Under the pieces are notes generated by a model, which did not search any database, was not told the DNA's origin, and saw nothing but the letters and a program-made list of their open reading frames with translations. From positions 1 through 64,000 of the forward strand of contig JALFSI010000037.1 in the NCBI GenBank assembly GCA_022779365.1: a stretch of DNA of 64,000 nt. The letters run 5' to 3'. Source of the DNA: CAG-170 sp022779365 (GTDB lineage: Bacteria; Bacillota; Clostridia; Oscillospirales; Oscillospiraceae). A program made the translations under genes and the position numbers. Shown piece by piece: positions 1 to 7,162 of this stretch (position 1 is the stretch's first letter; every line of letters begins with the position of its first letter).

Positions 1-145
1 TTAAAATATTTAATCAAGAATCCCGTGTGCTACGCACACTCGCATCGTGCGAATGCACGCTGCGCCGTCTCATGCAGAATCTGACGCGCCGTTGGCGCTA
101 TAAAAAGCTCTTCAAGCTTTTTAACAGATTCTAGTATAAAATACG

Positions 146-175
146 CCCCCGGATGTTCTCAGAACATCCAGGGGG
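146..175. terminator. Hairpin, possible bidirectional terminator
   Basis: A G/C-rich inverted repeat, CCCCC-GGATGTTCT / AGAACATCC-A-GGGGG, is followed on the plus strand by TTGGTTT. No gene ending here is visible in the window. Confidence 0.5.
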
Positions 176-268
176 TTGGTTTGGAGCATATTGATCTTGC
201 CGCGCCGATAGCAAACCTGCAAACCATTCGCTCGCCAAAACAAGAACAAACAAAATGGCTTTAGTATC

Positions 269-287
269 TGCTATCATTTTGCTATCA
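269..287. repeat. Arm-type integrase site pair of element C
   Basis: TGCTATCA occurs at 269-276 and 280-287 (11 bp period), 72 bp before the 359 core. An inverted copy lies at 207-215. Arrangement and distance match the arm repeats of elements A and B, but the repeat sequence differs, as expected for a different integrase. Confidence 0.5.
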
Positions 288-358
288 AACAGGAAATGAG
301 ATTTTCAAAAAGCGAGTGTTTTCAAGGCTTTGCAGCCCCTCATATTCACTTTTTTCTC

Positions 359-368
359 ATTCCCACTC
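359..368. repeat. Attachment core between elements C and A
   Basis: ATTCCCACTC matches the guaA 3'-end core (on the minus strand: codons for E-W-E, then the stop). The flanks diverge (C before, TT after), as expected for an outer hybrid att site. Confidence 0.6.
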
Positions 369-470
369 TTAAAACTTAGTGTAAATCCCTGTGTTTTGCG
401 GTCTATATACTGCATATGGAGGTGTAGACAATCTCCATATTCCATCATTTCTTTGCAGTCCACCAGTATA

Positions 471-501
471 ATTGCGTCAAAAATTGCGTCAGATTGCGTC
501 A
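471..501. repeat. Left arm-type sites of element A
   Basis: There are three direct copies of ATTGCGTCA, at 471-479, 483-491 and 493-501, beginning 103 bp inside the left core. Related GCGTCAAA copies occur near the right end of the same element. They are inferred to bind the N-terminal arm domain of the integrase. Confidence 0.65.
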
Positions 502-842
502 AGATATGTTGCTGCACATTAAACGGAAACTATACTGTCTTCCTCTTGCCAGAGGATATTTTCTATTGAAGTATAATTTAATAATAGGTTTTCTGTTGTC
601 TAGTTTCCATCCAAAAAACTAGAGAGGTAGGCTCTAACTATAAAAACGCCTCGGAGAGATACGGGTATCTGTACGCAATACTCCTCCCCGTCAAGCAGAC
701 TTCCAGAGATTGCAGACTGCTATAACAAAGAATCTCGGTGGTAGAAATCTCATAGACACATCACCGTAAACTGATGAACAGAGATAACCTCTAATTGTAG
801 ACTGGGTGATTGCAGTATAAAAACAATCGTTGAATTGTGCTA

Positions 843-1010
843 ATGCTTATGAGGACTTTGTTTGAGATTATTGAAGCAGAAAATGAATACATACACATTC
901 CCGTTTACGATTTAGGGGGCAAACTGGGCTGCCGTGTTTGTGCTGAAAAGCGTGGGTATGATAAGCAAGCAGCATTTTTGCTACGAGCTTATACTATGCG
1001 TACTGTCTAA
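843..1010 (+). CDS. Possible 55-aa small ORF, unrecognised
   Basis: ATG at 843 opens 55 codons. The predicted peptide begins MLMRTLFEIIEAENEYIHI and has two cysteines in a GCRVC motif. No good Shine-Dalgarno site precedes the start and I do not recognise the peptide. It may be a gene fragment left by deletion within the element, or chance coding in a structured non-coding region. Confidence 0.2.
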   Translation: MLMRTLFEIIEAENEYIHIPVYDLGGKLGCRVCAEKRGYDKQAAFLLRAYTMRTV

Positions 1011-1163
1011 ACTAATTTAAGATACTCCTGTTTGAAATAGCAGGCTCTAGGGGGGAGCATCGAAAAAATACCGCATTGTGCGATACGCCGAACGATTGAC
1101 AGCCAGCCGATTCCCACATAAAAGATAAGCCCTGTCGGTAAGCCGTTGCTCCTAAATTAAGTA

Positions 1164-1205
1164 AAAGACATAGTTTTTCCTCGCCGTAGGAATAACTATG
1201 TCTTT
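1164..1205. terminator. Hairpin terminator inside element A
   Basis: A 12-bp perfect stem AAAGACATAGTT / AACTATGTCTTT is followed by CGTTCCTT. It would stop transcription coming from the 600-1160 region ahead of the ArdC-fragment/integrase operon. Confidence 0.6.
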
Positions 1206-1541
1206 CGTTCCTTGTAGGGTTTATATAACAGTAGCTACAAAAAAATCAAAAGTAGTTGAAACGAATACTTTGGTTAAAAAATTTCGCTTATTTTGAGCTT
1301 GCTTTCTGGCAGGCTCATTTTTTTAACGCTTTTGGCTTGCTACGCAAGCGGTATCAAATCAAACATTGATTTTGGTTATAGCGTCAGGCTTCTGCACTTC
1401 CCTATAAAACATACAAAGTAGTGCAGACCAAAATTATATACGCATTTTGTTTTCCGTAAAATATAGCATCAAACAGTGTATAAGATACGCTAAAAATCAA
1501 GTAAATACGAATGTTAAGAAGCAGAAAGGTAGGAAAACAAA

Positions 1542-1730
1542 ATGGCAAACAAAGTCTATGAGCTTGTGACAGAGCAAATCATTCATCAGTTGGAAACAGC
1601 CATCCAACAAGGGAGTCCTGCACCGTGGTGTAAACCGTGGAACTGCAATACCGTTCCGATAAATCACATTTCTGGAAAGCAGTACAACGGAATCAACGAA
1701 AGATTTTATGGAAAGGTGTTGTCAGCATGA
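1542..1730 (+). pseudogene. N-terminal fragment of an ArdC-type antirestriction protein (62 aa)
   Basis: The 62 residues resemble the start of the ArdC N-terminal ssDNA-binding domain (DUF1738): a helix beginning MANKVYELVTEQIIHQLE, then APWCKPWN and INHISGKQYNGIN. ArdC proteins are usually around 300 aa or more, so the metallopeptidase half is missing. An AAAGGTAGG Shine-Dalgarno site precedes the ATG. The stop overlaps the integrase start (ATGA at 1727-1730). The remnant may therefore survive as a translated leader that couples ribosomes to the integrase. Homology is judged by motif recall only. Confidence 0.6.
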
Positions 1731-2890
1731 GTGATTACAAGAGTAGAGTTATTAAGTATGAAAGCAAAAGTGGCACAAAGTATCGTGTTGACTATGCTTA
1801 CAAAGCCGCAGACGGCAAATATCACAATTCCTGCAAACGGGGCTTCTCTCTGATGAGAGAAGCTACCAGTTGGCAAAAGAATATGCTTCCGATACTTGTT
1901 GCGGATTTAGAGCAAAAAGGAACTTCTAAGAAAAACGCTGATGAGGAAATGCTTTTCAGCGAATTGGTTGATGAGTACATGAAGCGTTCCGAGCTACGCA
2001 GAAAAGAAACGACCTGCGGCACAAAGGAAAACATCATCAAGAATCGCATACTCCCGTTCTTTTCAGACAAAAAAGTATTTGATATTACGGTCAAAGACAT
2101 CGAAAACTGGCAGGACAAATTGCTGCAAGGCACAACAAAAAGCGGAAAACAGTATTCTCAGACTTATATCAGAACAATACGCAGTCAGTTTACAGCCATC
2201 ATGAATTATGCTGTTCGGCTGCATGGGCTTCCCTTTAATCCGCTAGATAAAGCAGAAATGGTTGGATGCAAGGAAGCTGAACCACGGGCATATTGGACAC
2301 TTGACGAGTTTATACAGTTTAGAAATGTGGTTGCAGATAAACCAGAATACTATTACGCATTTGAGGTCTTGTATTGGACAGGGATGCGAATGGGCGAAAT
2401 GTTGGCTTTGCGATTGGGCGATATTGATTTCGATAATCTGACTATCAAAGTGGACGAAACCTATACCCGTCTTAAAAAGAAAGACTTGATTACCTCGCCC
2501 AAGACGAAAGATAGCAAGCGCATCATTCACATTCCAAAAACTCTTGCCGATGAACTCCGTGAATATGTAGGCGGAATTTACGGTTTGGAGAAAGAAAGCC
2601 GCATTTTTAATGTCAGCAAATACGGCTTGCACCGAGAAATTGACCGAGCCGTTAAATCGTGCGGTTTACCAGATATTTGCGTGCATGGGTTAAGGCATAG
2701 TTGTGCTTCGTTTTTGCAGTCAGAAGAACTCAAAATTCCAGAAGTCGTTGTTTCTGCAATCTTAGGGCATTCAAATACGAAGTCGATGACGGGGCGTTAT
2801 TCACACGCATATGAGAAAGATTTGATTGCCGTTGCAGAACGGCTCAATAAAATCATGGAGGACATAGATAATGTCAGCGAAGAATCTTGA
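1727..2890 (+). CDS. int: Tyrosine recombinase/integrase of element A
   Basis: A 387-aa Tn916-type site-specific integrase that would integrate and excise element A. The N-terminal part is an arm-binding domain (SGTKYRVDYAYKAADGKY) followed by a SAM-like core-binding domain. The C-terminal catalytic domain shows the Arg of TGMRMGE, HGLRH, LGHS and the Tyr region GRYSHAYEK. The start is taken at ATG 1727, overlapping the ArdC-fragment stop; an in-frame ATG at 1637 lies inside that ORF and has no ribosome site. The MobC-like gene overlaps its 3' end by 20 bp. It is a divergent paralogue of the element B integrase, consistent with the two elements' different arm repeats. Confidence 0.92.
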   Translation: MSDYKSRVIKYESKSGTKYRVDYAYKAADGKYHNSCKRGFSLMREATSWQKNMLPILVADLEQKGTSKKNADEEMLFSELVDEYMKRSELRRKETTCGTKENIIKNRILPFFSDKKVFDITVKDIENWQDKLLQGTTKSGKQYSQTYIRTIRSQFTAIMNYAVRLHGLPFNPLDKAEMVGCKEAEPRAYWTLDEFIQFRNVVADKPEYYYAFEVLYWTGMRMGEMLALRLGDIDFDNLTIKVDETYTRLKKKDLITSPKTKDSKRIIHIPKTLADELREYVGGIYGLEKESRIFNVSKYGLHREIDRAVKSCGLPDICVHGLRHSCASFLQSEELKIPEVVVSAILGHSNTKSMTGRYSHAYEKDLIAVAERLNKIMEDIDNVSEES

Positions 2891-3188
2891 TAAAAAGAAC
2901 AGATGGCGCAGTGTTACGGTTGCTTTCAGAGTTTCACCAGAAGAAGCGTACCGCCTTAACATGGTGGCAAAAACTTCTGGACTCACAAAGCAGGATTACA
3001 TATTGAAGCAACTGCTCAAAGAAGAAGTCATTGTTCATCCGAATTGCAGAGTGCAAAAAATCCTCAGTCAATATCTTACAGAACTGACCGAGGAACTAAA
3101 GCGAATACAGCAAATTGAACAGGATGATGACATTTTGGAAAATATAATTTACCTTGTCGAGTTGATAGCTCACATGGGAATATCTTGA
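2871..3188 (+). CDS. MobC-like / ribbon-helix-helix-type small protein
   Basis: A 105-aa protein. It has a basic N-terminus, then a segment RSVTVAFRVSPEEAYRLN and SGLTKQDYILKQLL typical of the ribbon-helix-helix region of clostridial mobilization accessory (MobC-like) proteins. The acidic C-terminal half is predicted helical. It starts inside the integrase 3' end (20-bp overlap), so the two are probably translationally coupled. With no relaxase in this element it may act in regulation or excision, or assist a helper's relaxosome. Assignment is by motif recall. Confidence 0.55.
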   Translation: MSAKNLDKKNRWRSVTVAFRVSPEEAYRLNMVAKTSGLTKQDYILKQLLKEEVIVHPNCRVQKILSQYLTELTEELKRIQQIEQDDDILENIIYLVELIAHMGIS

Positions 3189-3202
3189 TTGGAGGTCAAT
3201 AA

Positions 3203-3352
3203 ATGATGTACAGATTTGAAGATGAAAAATATTGTGTGTGGAAGTTACCACAAGATGAGCGTTACTGCTATAACTGCTCGCTTTGCAACTTTGGTTTGGA
3301 CTGCCGCAACAATCCGATTCATTACTCAGACACCGAGGATGATGAAGAATAA
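3203..3352 (+). CDS. 49-aa cysteine-rich small protein
   Basis: Starts at ATG 3203 behind a good GGAGG site (3191-3195). The 49 residues hold five cysteines, four of them spaced C-x2-C-x2-C-x5-C (from CYNCSLC), and an acidic tail DTEDDEE. This suggests metal binding. The gene sits 14 nt after the MobC-like gene and just before a strong terminator, so it is the last gene of the element A operon. I do not recognise the family. Confidence 0.6.
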   Translation: MMYRFEDEKYCVWKLPQDERYCYNCSLCNFGLDCRNNPIHYSDTEDDEE

Positions 3353-3354
3353 AG

Positions 3355-3390
3355 GAAATGCTCTGACGATTGGTTTCGTCAGAGCATTTC
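3355..3390 (+). terminator. Rho-independent terminator of the element A operon
   Basis: A 15-bp perfect stem (GAAATGCTCTGACGA and its complement) around a TTGGTT loop begins 3 nt after the Cys-rich gene. It is followed by TTGATTTCT. Confidence 0.85.
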
Positions 3391-3410
3391 TTGATTTCTC
3401 TGAAAATAAG

Positions 3411-3431
3411 TTGCGTCAAATTCGCGTCAAA
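3411..3431. repeat. Right arm-type sites of element A
   Basis: TTGCGTCAAA (3411-3420) and TCGCGTCAAA (3422-3431), 11 bp apart, end 69 bp before the right core. They match the left arm repeats at 471-501 in sequence. Confidence 0.65.
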
Positions 3432-3498
3432 AGGCGATTTTGATAGCATCGAAATCCGCAAAAGCCTTGATATTGCAAGGGTTTTCAGACTTCCGCAA

Positions 3499-3512
3499 TT
3501 ATTCCCACTCAA
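3499..3512. repeat. Attachment core between elements A and B
   Basis: TTATTCCCACTCAA is identical to the 14 bp at 13672-13685. It serves as the right end of A and the left end of B, as expected for tandem insertion at one site. Confidence 0.8.
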
Positions 3513-3609
3513 GTCTTGGGCTTTGATTTAGGGTTATAAAATGCACTCTCGATACGCATTTTGTCCAAATAATCCACGTATTTCGGGCTGTACATAGGTT
3601 TCTTACGAA

Positions 3610-3630
3610 TTTTGTAGCCGTTTTGTAGCC
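3610..3630. repeat. Left arm-type sites of element B
   Basis: Two copies of TTTTGTAGCC, at 3610-3619 and 3621-3630, lie about 100 bp inside the left core. They match the TGTAGCC repeats at the right end (13581-13600). Confidence 0.7.
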
Positions 3631-3767
3631 AGCCATTTTATGCGTACTAACCGTTCGCAACGACTTATTTTGAATGATTTGCGACAGGTTTCGATATGAT
3701 TCCCGCCAATAATCACCCGGAAATTGACCGCCTAATTCACCTCAAAAAACATCTTGGAGGTATGACC

Positions 3768-4013
3768 ATGAGCAAACTTATATCCTGTCAATTCAACATA
3801 GACACAGCCTGCGTGGAATTGGTTTTTGATGATGGAAGCCAGATTTCCATTGACTGCACCGCCGTTGAAAACGAAGTTGCCGATAACCGCTTCCAGCGGT
3901 CAGAGCTGGATTATCTGATTTACAATGATCCACTTGCGTATGCCGATCTGGTTCTGAACGGCGATCCCGAAGCCTACCTGAACGCCGTGACAGATTACGA
4001 CCCCCCTCGATAG
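3768..4013 (+). CDS. DUF6061-like small protein of mobile elements
   Basis: An 81-aa acidic protein beginning MSKLISCQFNIDTACVEL, with the segment DCTAVENEVADN and a C-terminal PLAYADLVLNGDPEAYL. This resembles the uncharacterised DUF6061 family, common in clostridial mobile elements. The start is set at ATG 3768, because GGAGG at 3756-3760 is correctly spaced for it and too close to the ATG at 3762. It is the first gene inside the left end of element B and faces the sigma/anti-sigma operon tail-to-tail. Function unknown. Confidence 0.6.
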   Translation: MSKLISCQFNIDTACVELVFDDGSQISIDCTAVENEVADNRFQRSELDYLIYNDPLAYADLVLNGDPEAYLNAVTDYDPPR

Positions 4014-4116
4014 CTGACGGGAAGAATATAGCGCAACGGGTTGCGTCTGTCAATGGTCAAGATGAACGCTTCGCGCCATTGACTGCCGCCGCCTGCCGCG
4101 CTTTTGGGGCAGACAA

Positions 4117-4147
4117 GGCGGGCAGGCACAGATTGTGCCTGCCCGCC
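4117..4147. terminator. Terminator hairpin between DUF6061-like and anti-sigma genes
   Basis: A perfect 14-bp stem (GGCGGGCAGGCACA and complement) with a GAT loop is followed on the plus strand by AAAATCAATTTTT. It lies between two convergent genes and can serve both. Confidence 0.75.
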
Positions 4148-4180
4148 AAAATCAATTTTTGCATAAATCCTGCCGTATTC

Positions 4181-4786
4181 TCAGTTTTCCTCTCTTGGCA
4201 ATTCAACGCGGGCAGCTGATTCTACCATTTCCAGAAATCCTTTAATTTGGGCAATATCCCTTATGGTGAACGAATAGGAAACAATATTGTCTCCGCCCTC
4301 AAAATAGATATAGCTTCCAGCCCCATCATTCGTTTCCCGGTAATGAATAGTGTTCAACTCAGTGCTTTCTTTCTCATAGACATGGAACCATTCTTTTGTG
4401 GCAATTCTGATAACCATTTCATCTCCGAGTGTCTCATTATAGAAGATCGCTTTCAATACGGCGCTATCTCCAACACCATAAATTCCGGGGCTATTTTCCA
4501 GCACATACCCCTCCAGGATATTCTGGGGGAATTGAGCGCCAAATTCCTTGTCACTCATTACTTCTTCCAAAGTCAACTCTACACGCGGTTCGTTTTCAGT
4601 TACGTTATGCCAATTATTTTGCAGCGCAGGAATTGCAGCTGCCAGAACAAGGCACAGACAAGCCGCTGCAACACCCCATTTAACCCACTTGCGCTTCGGC
4701 TTCGCATTGGTGCGGACATTGTTGGTTTCCTCGATAATATCATCGTTCAGCATATTCAAAGCGTCGCTGATGTGTTCTTTCTTCAT
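4181..4786 (-). CDS. Membrane-anchored anti-sigma factor-like protein (cargo)
   Basis: 201 aa: a cytoplasmic N-terminus of about 35 residues ending in basic KPKRKWVKW, one transmembrane helix (about 36-55) and an extracytoplasmic domain of about 140 residues without a recognised fold. It overlaps the upstream ECF sigma gene by 4 nt (ATGA), the usual arrangement for a sigma factor and its membrane anti-sigma. It would hold the sigma factor inactive until an envelope signal. No zinc-binding anti-sigma motif (HxxxCxxC) is seen, so this is inferred from topology and position. The chromosomal pair at 30.6-31.8 kb has the same layout. Confidence 0.6.
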   Translation of the reverse strand: MKKEHISDALNMLNDDIIEETNNVRTNAKPKRKWVKWGVAAACLCLVLAAAIPALQNNWHNVTENEPRVELTLEEVMSDKEFGAQFPQNILEGYVLENSPGIYGVGDSAVLKAIFYNETLGDEMVIRIATKEWFHVYEKESTELNTIHYRETNDGAGSYIYFEGGDNIVSYSFTIRDIAQIKGFLEMVESAARVELPREEN

Positions 4787-5343
4787 AGCTCATAGCCCTC
4801 CTTTTCCAAGTATTCTTTCAAACCTTGCCTTGTTCGGTAGAGCATACTTTTGACCTTTGGTTCACTCATGCCGTAGTAGTCTGCGATTTCCCGGATAGGA
4901 TCCGCAAAGTAGTATCTGCCGACAAATGCGTTTCGTGCTTCTGCCGGGAGCGTGTAGAGATAGGTATTGATCGCTTCCGCAAGCAGTTTCAATTCTATGC
5001 TCTGCTCCGTGGTTTCGCTGCCGGAAATACAATCCTCCAGCTCGGAAAGAGAGACTGCATATTCCGAGTGCTTCCGTTTATCCCTGTTGCGTGTGCGGAA
5101 CGCATCAATGGATAGTTGCCGTGTGATTTTTCCTAAATAAGTGGAGAGGACGCTTGGCTTATGCGTTGGCATGGAGTTCCACGACTTTAAGTAGGTGTCG
5201 TTGACGGTTTCCTTGCTGTCCTCCCAGTCGGAGAGGATATTGTAGGCGATCTTTGAAAGATACCGCCCATATTTCCGATCCGTTTCGCTGATGGCACTCT
5301 CATCTCTTTTCCAGTATAAGTCAACGATCATTTCATCCTGCAT
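4783..5343 (-). CDS. ECF-type RNA polymerase sigma factor (cargo)
   Basis: 186 aa with sigma-70 region 2 (YGRYLSKIAYNIL ... VNDTYLKSWNSM) and region 4 (REIADYYGMSEPKVKSMLYR, a HTH). It starts at an ATG behind AAAGGAGG. It shares length and clear similarity with the chromosomal sigma factor at 31202-31762 (for example VDLYWKRDESAI versus IDLYFARSEDAI). It is the first gene of a two-gene operon with the anti-sigma-like protein. Its targets are unknown; none of the nearby element genes is an obvious regulon member. Confidence 0.85.
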   Translation of the reverse strand: MQDEMIVDLYWKRDESAISETDRKYGRYLSKIAYNILSDWEDSKETVNDTYLKSWNSMPTHKPSVLSTYLGKITRQLSIDAFRTRNRDKRKHSEYAVSLSELEDCISGSETTEQSIELKLLAEAINTYLYTLPAEARNAFVGRYYFADPIREIADYYGMSEPKVKSMLYRTRQGLKEYLEKEGYEL

Positions 5344-5440
5344 GGGCGAACCTCCTTTCTCGTCTGGTGTCAGGTTCCTTCACTATATATCCCGACAAAA
5401 ATCGGATTTGGTTTCACGATTTTCAAAATTCCCTCAAAAA

Positions 5441-5582
5441 AATTATAGCAGATTTTTATGAACGCTTCTACCCATGCCGCATACGCCGTTCTTCTTCGCC
5501 GCTTCGCTTGCCGCCCTGCGGCGTTCCTCGCTATATGGGGCAGGCAGGAAAAAAGCACAACCGCTTTTCGTCGATTGCGCTT
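5441..5582 (-). repeat. Cargo-boundary repeat, copy 1 (142 bp)
   Basis: About 142 bp, strongly similar to 6543-6684 from the shared start AATTATAGCAGATTTTTATG to the shared end TCGTCGATTGCGCT. Translated on the minus strand it contains APYSEERRRAASEAAKK, the same C-terminal motif as the gene at 7762-8079. It is inferred to be a duplicated 3' gene end lying between the ECF operon and the MerR gene. Confidence 0.75.
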
Positions 5583-5620
5583 TGGTGGGTGGGAATTGTT
5601 CTATGAACTTTTTTACAAAA

Positions 5621-6478
5621 TCACTCCTGCTGGAAATGCCGCAAGAAAACCTCATTTGCCGCTTGCAGGGATTTGTGATACTCGCGGTAAGTCGGGCTAA
5701 GCCTCTGCATTGCGGGAATAAATACATCGTTATAGCCGCTCTCACTTTGGAATTGCTTTAGATATTCTTGCAGTCGGTAGGCGGGAGATGCCTTATATTC
5801 CTCCGATTCCGCAACCGCTCGGTATTGTTCGAGCATTTCCTTGTTGTCGTGAATATACTTTTCCGGGTCTGCCATAGCTGCCGCAAGTGCGGCAGATGCG
5901 CTTTGCGTCACAGCAGCATCAGCATTTTCTCTAATCTCATCAAGATACTGCTGCACATCGCTGGGAACGGCTATTGAAATGCCGTCCAAGTATCGGATGA
6001 TTGTTTCAAACGCTTCCCTCTGCTCATTCGTTGTGATTGCTTCGCTCAAAAACGGAGCGAAGTGCAAACACACGAATTTTCCATAGAAGCCCGGAAACTT
6101 ATCAAGGATACGGTTCAATATGGATTGCTTGTTTTGAAGCGCCTCCACTTGTCCTTCAATATGCTCCCAATCGCCGCTTTCCGCAAGTTGTTTTATCAAT
6201 GCCTGCTTTGTTTGCAGCTCGACGATTTCAAGCTCTTTCCTGTTGAGGACATCGTAAATTGCTGTACGGCTATCATTCTCAAGAATTGTGCGAATCTCTG
6301 GAACGGAAAAGCCCAGTCCGCGCAAAACTGCAATCCGCTTGAGCTTCAAAGCATCTGTCTCGGAGAACTGCCGATACCCGTTTTCTGTTATCCTTGGCTG
6401 GATTAGTCCCTGTTCTGTGTAATACTCAACTGCTTTTTTGGTCAGGTTACATTCTTTGCATACTTCATTTATGAGCAT
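5621..6478 (-). CDS. MerR-family transcriptional regulator (cargo)
   Basis: 285 aa. The N-terminal MerR winged HTH reads LINEVCKECNLTKKAVEYY followed by GLIQPRITENGYRQFSE, then a dimerisation coiled coil and a C-terminal domain of about 170 aa that I cannot assign. The start is ATG 6478, because the upstream in-frame ATG (6493) contains the GGAGGT Shine-Dalgarno of the chosen start. Its promoter (6498-6528) has the 19-bp spacer and dyad typical of MerR control, so it probably autoregulates. No adjacent transporter or enzyme gene is present, so the effector is unknown. Confidence 0.85.
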   Translation of the reverse strand: MLINEVCKECNLTKKAVEYYTEQGLIQPRITENGYRQFSETDALKLKRIAVLRGLGFSVPEIRTILENDSRTAIYDVLNRKELEIVELQTKQALIKQLAESGDWEHIEGQVEALQNKQSILNRILDKFPGFYGKFVCLHFAPFLSEAITTNEQREAFETIIRYLDGISIAVPSDVQQYLDEIRENADAAVTQSASAALAAAMADPEKYIHDNKEMLEQYRAVAESEEYKASPAYRLQEYLKQFQSESGYNDVFIPAMQRLSPTYREYHKSLQAANEVFLRHFQQE

Positions 6479-6497
6479 TGTACTCACCTCCACATAT

Positions 6498-6528
6498 AGG
6501 ATAAGCTATCCCCCAAGGCGACAGTCAA
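6498..6528 (-). promoter_or_regulatory. MerR-type promoter/operator with 19-bp spacer
   Basis: On the minus strand, TTGACT (6523-6528) and TATCCT (6498-6503) are separated by 19 bp, with the dyad GGATA-GCT-TATCC overlapping the -10. This is the classic MerR-activated layout. It lies 20 nt upstream of the MerR start. Confidence 0.7.
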
Positions 6529-6542
6529 TAGGTTTTTCAAAG

Positions 6543-6684
6543 AATTATAGCAGATTTTTATGAACGCTTCTACCTATATCGTTTACGCCGCACTTTTTCG
6601 CCGCTTCGCTTGCCGCCCTGCGGCGTTCCTCGCTGTATGGGGCAGGCAGTGAAAAAGCGCAACCGATTTTCGTCGATTGCGCTC
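6543..6684 (-). repeat. Cargo-boundary repeat, copy 2 (142 bp)
   Basis: Direct repeat of 5441-5582 in the same orientation. It again encodes APYSEERRRAASEAAKK on the minus strand and lies between the MerR gene and the DUF3021/LytTR pair. Confidence 0.75.
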
Positions 6685-6711
6685 TTGAGGAATAATGTTT
6701 TGTGATGGCGG

Positions 6712-7158
6712 TTATTCGTCCTGCTGCTTCTCCCTGATTTTTTGATTCATCTTCCTTGCCTGCGCTTTGATGTATAGAAAAATGCAAAGCCAGATGATAG
6801 CGGCAGCACCCAAGGCAATCAGGAGCTGCAGTGCTGTCCCCACAAGGTCTGATGCCATCCATCCGGCAAAATACGCCGTCAGGAGATAGACAATCGTACC
6901 GATGGTCATGTGTATCAGCGTCCTAAGCCACAGAGCGAGCTTCTCGTTCTCATAGATCAGAGACGGAATATAGAAGCCTACGGATATGAGGATGCAGCAG
7001 AGCGCGGTCAGCTGCCATTCTGCACCCGTTTTCTCCGCGAAAAAGACATTTGCACCTCCCGCGAAAATCGGAGCAATGAATAGCATTGCAACGAAGACGA
7101 AGCAGCCCATGCCGACGCCGGAACAGAGTTTTTTCAATAGTTTCTTCACCACAGACAC
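6712..7158 (-). CDS. DUF3021 membrane protein (cargo)
   Basis: 148 aa with four predicted transmembrane segments (about 15-35, 48-68, 80-100 and 108-130) and a basic, charged C-terminus. The size and the position 4 nt downstream of a LytTR regulator are characteristic of DUF3021 proteins, which pair with LytTR regulators in Firmicutes and are thought to modulate them. It is the second gene of a two-gene cassette between repeat copies 2 and 3. Confidence 0.75.
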   Translation of the reverse strand: MSVVKKLLKKLCSGVGMGCFVFVAMLFIAPIFAGGANVFFAEKTGAEWQLTALCCILISVGFYIPSLIYENEKLALWLRTLIHMTIGTIVYLLTAYFAGWMASDLVGTALQLLIALGAAAIIWLCIFLYIKAQARKMNQKIREKQQDE

Positions 7159-7162
7159 CTCC

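Larger units (their letters stand above)
1..368. mobile_element. Right end of a further guaA-targeting element (element C), cut by window edge
   Basis: No gene is visible here. The stretch ends in a core-like sequence (ATTCCCACTC, 359-368) and carries two direct TGCTATCA repeats 72 bp before it, plus an inverted copy (GATAGCAAA, 207-215). This is the geometry seen at the right ends of elements A and B. It is inferred to be the right terminus of another integrated element, or a remnant, whose body lies beyond the left edge. Ordinary DNA downstream of guaA is the alternative. Confidence 0.5.
502..1541. other. Largely unexplained AT-rich stretch of element A
   Basis: No convincing long ORF is present. 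It contains a possible 55-codon ORF (843-1010), a strong terminator-like hairpin (1164-1205), and many short inverted repeats between about 600 and 830 (for example around GATACGGGTATC) that could fold as RNA. A second block at 1051-1153 starts with GGAGCA and ends with TGCTCC. I recognise no known RNA family, insertion sequence or intron. Confidence 0.4.
359..3510. mobile_element. Small AT-rich integrative element A in tandem at guaA
   Basis: It is bounded by core sequences ATTCCCACTC (359-368) and TATTCCCACTC (3500-3510). ATTGCGTCA-type direct repeats lie inside both ends, at 471-501 and 3411-3431. The content is an ArdC N-terminal fragment, a tyrosine integrase, a MobC-like protein and a Cys-rich small ORF. 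Base composition is clearly more AT-rich than the host. There is no relaxase or transfer gene, so it is a minimal or decayed element that would rely on helpers for transfer. Confidence 0.7.

Noticed and set aside
471..501. Direct repeats ATTGCGTCA as a small CRISPR array
   Set aside because: Units are 9 bp with 1-3 bp gaps and recur at the other end of the same element; this is the pattern of integrase arm sites.
773..782. CTGATGA in the element A non-coding stretch as a hammerhead ribozyme core
   Set aside because: No GAAA segment or closing stems in the needed order could be found around it.
4181..4786. Calling the cargo membrane protein a RsiW/ZAS-type anti-sigma factor
   Set aside because: No HxxxCxxC zinc motif is present; only topology and operon position support an anti-sigma role.
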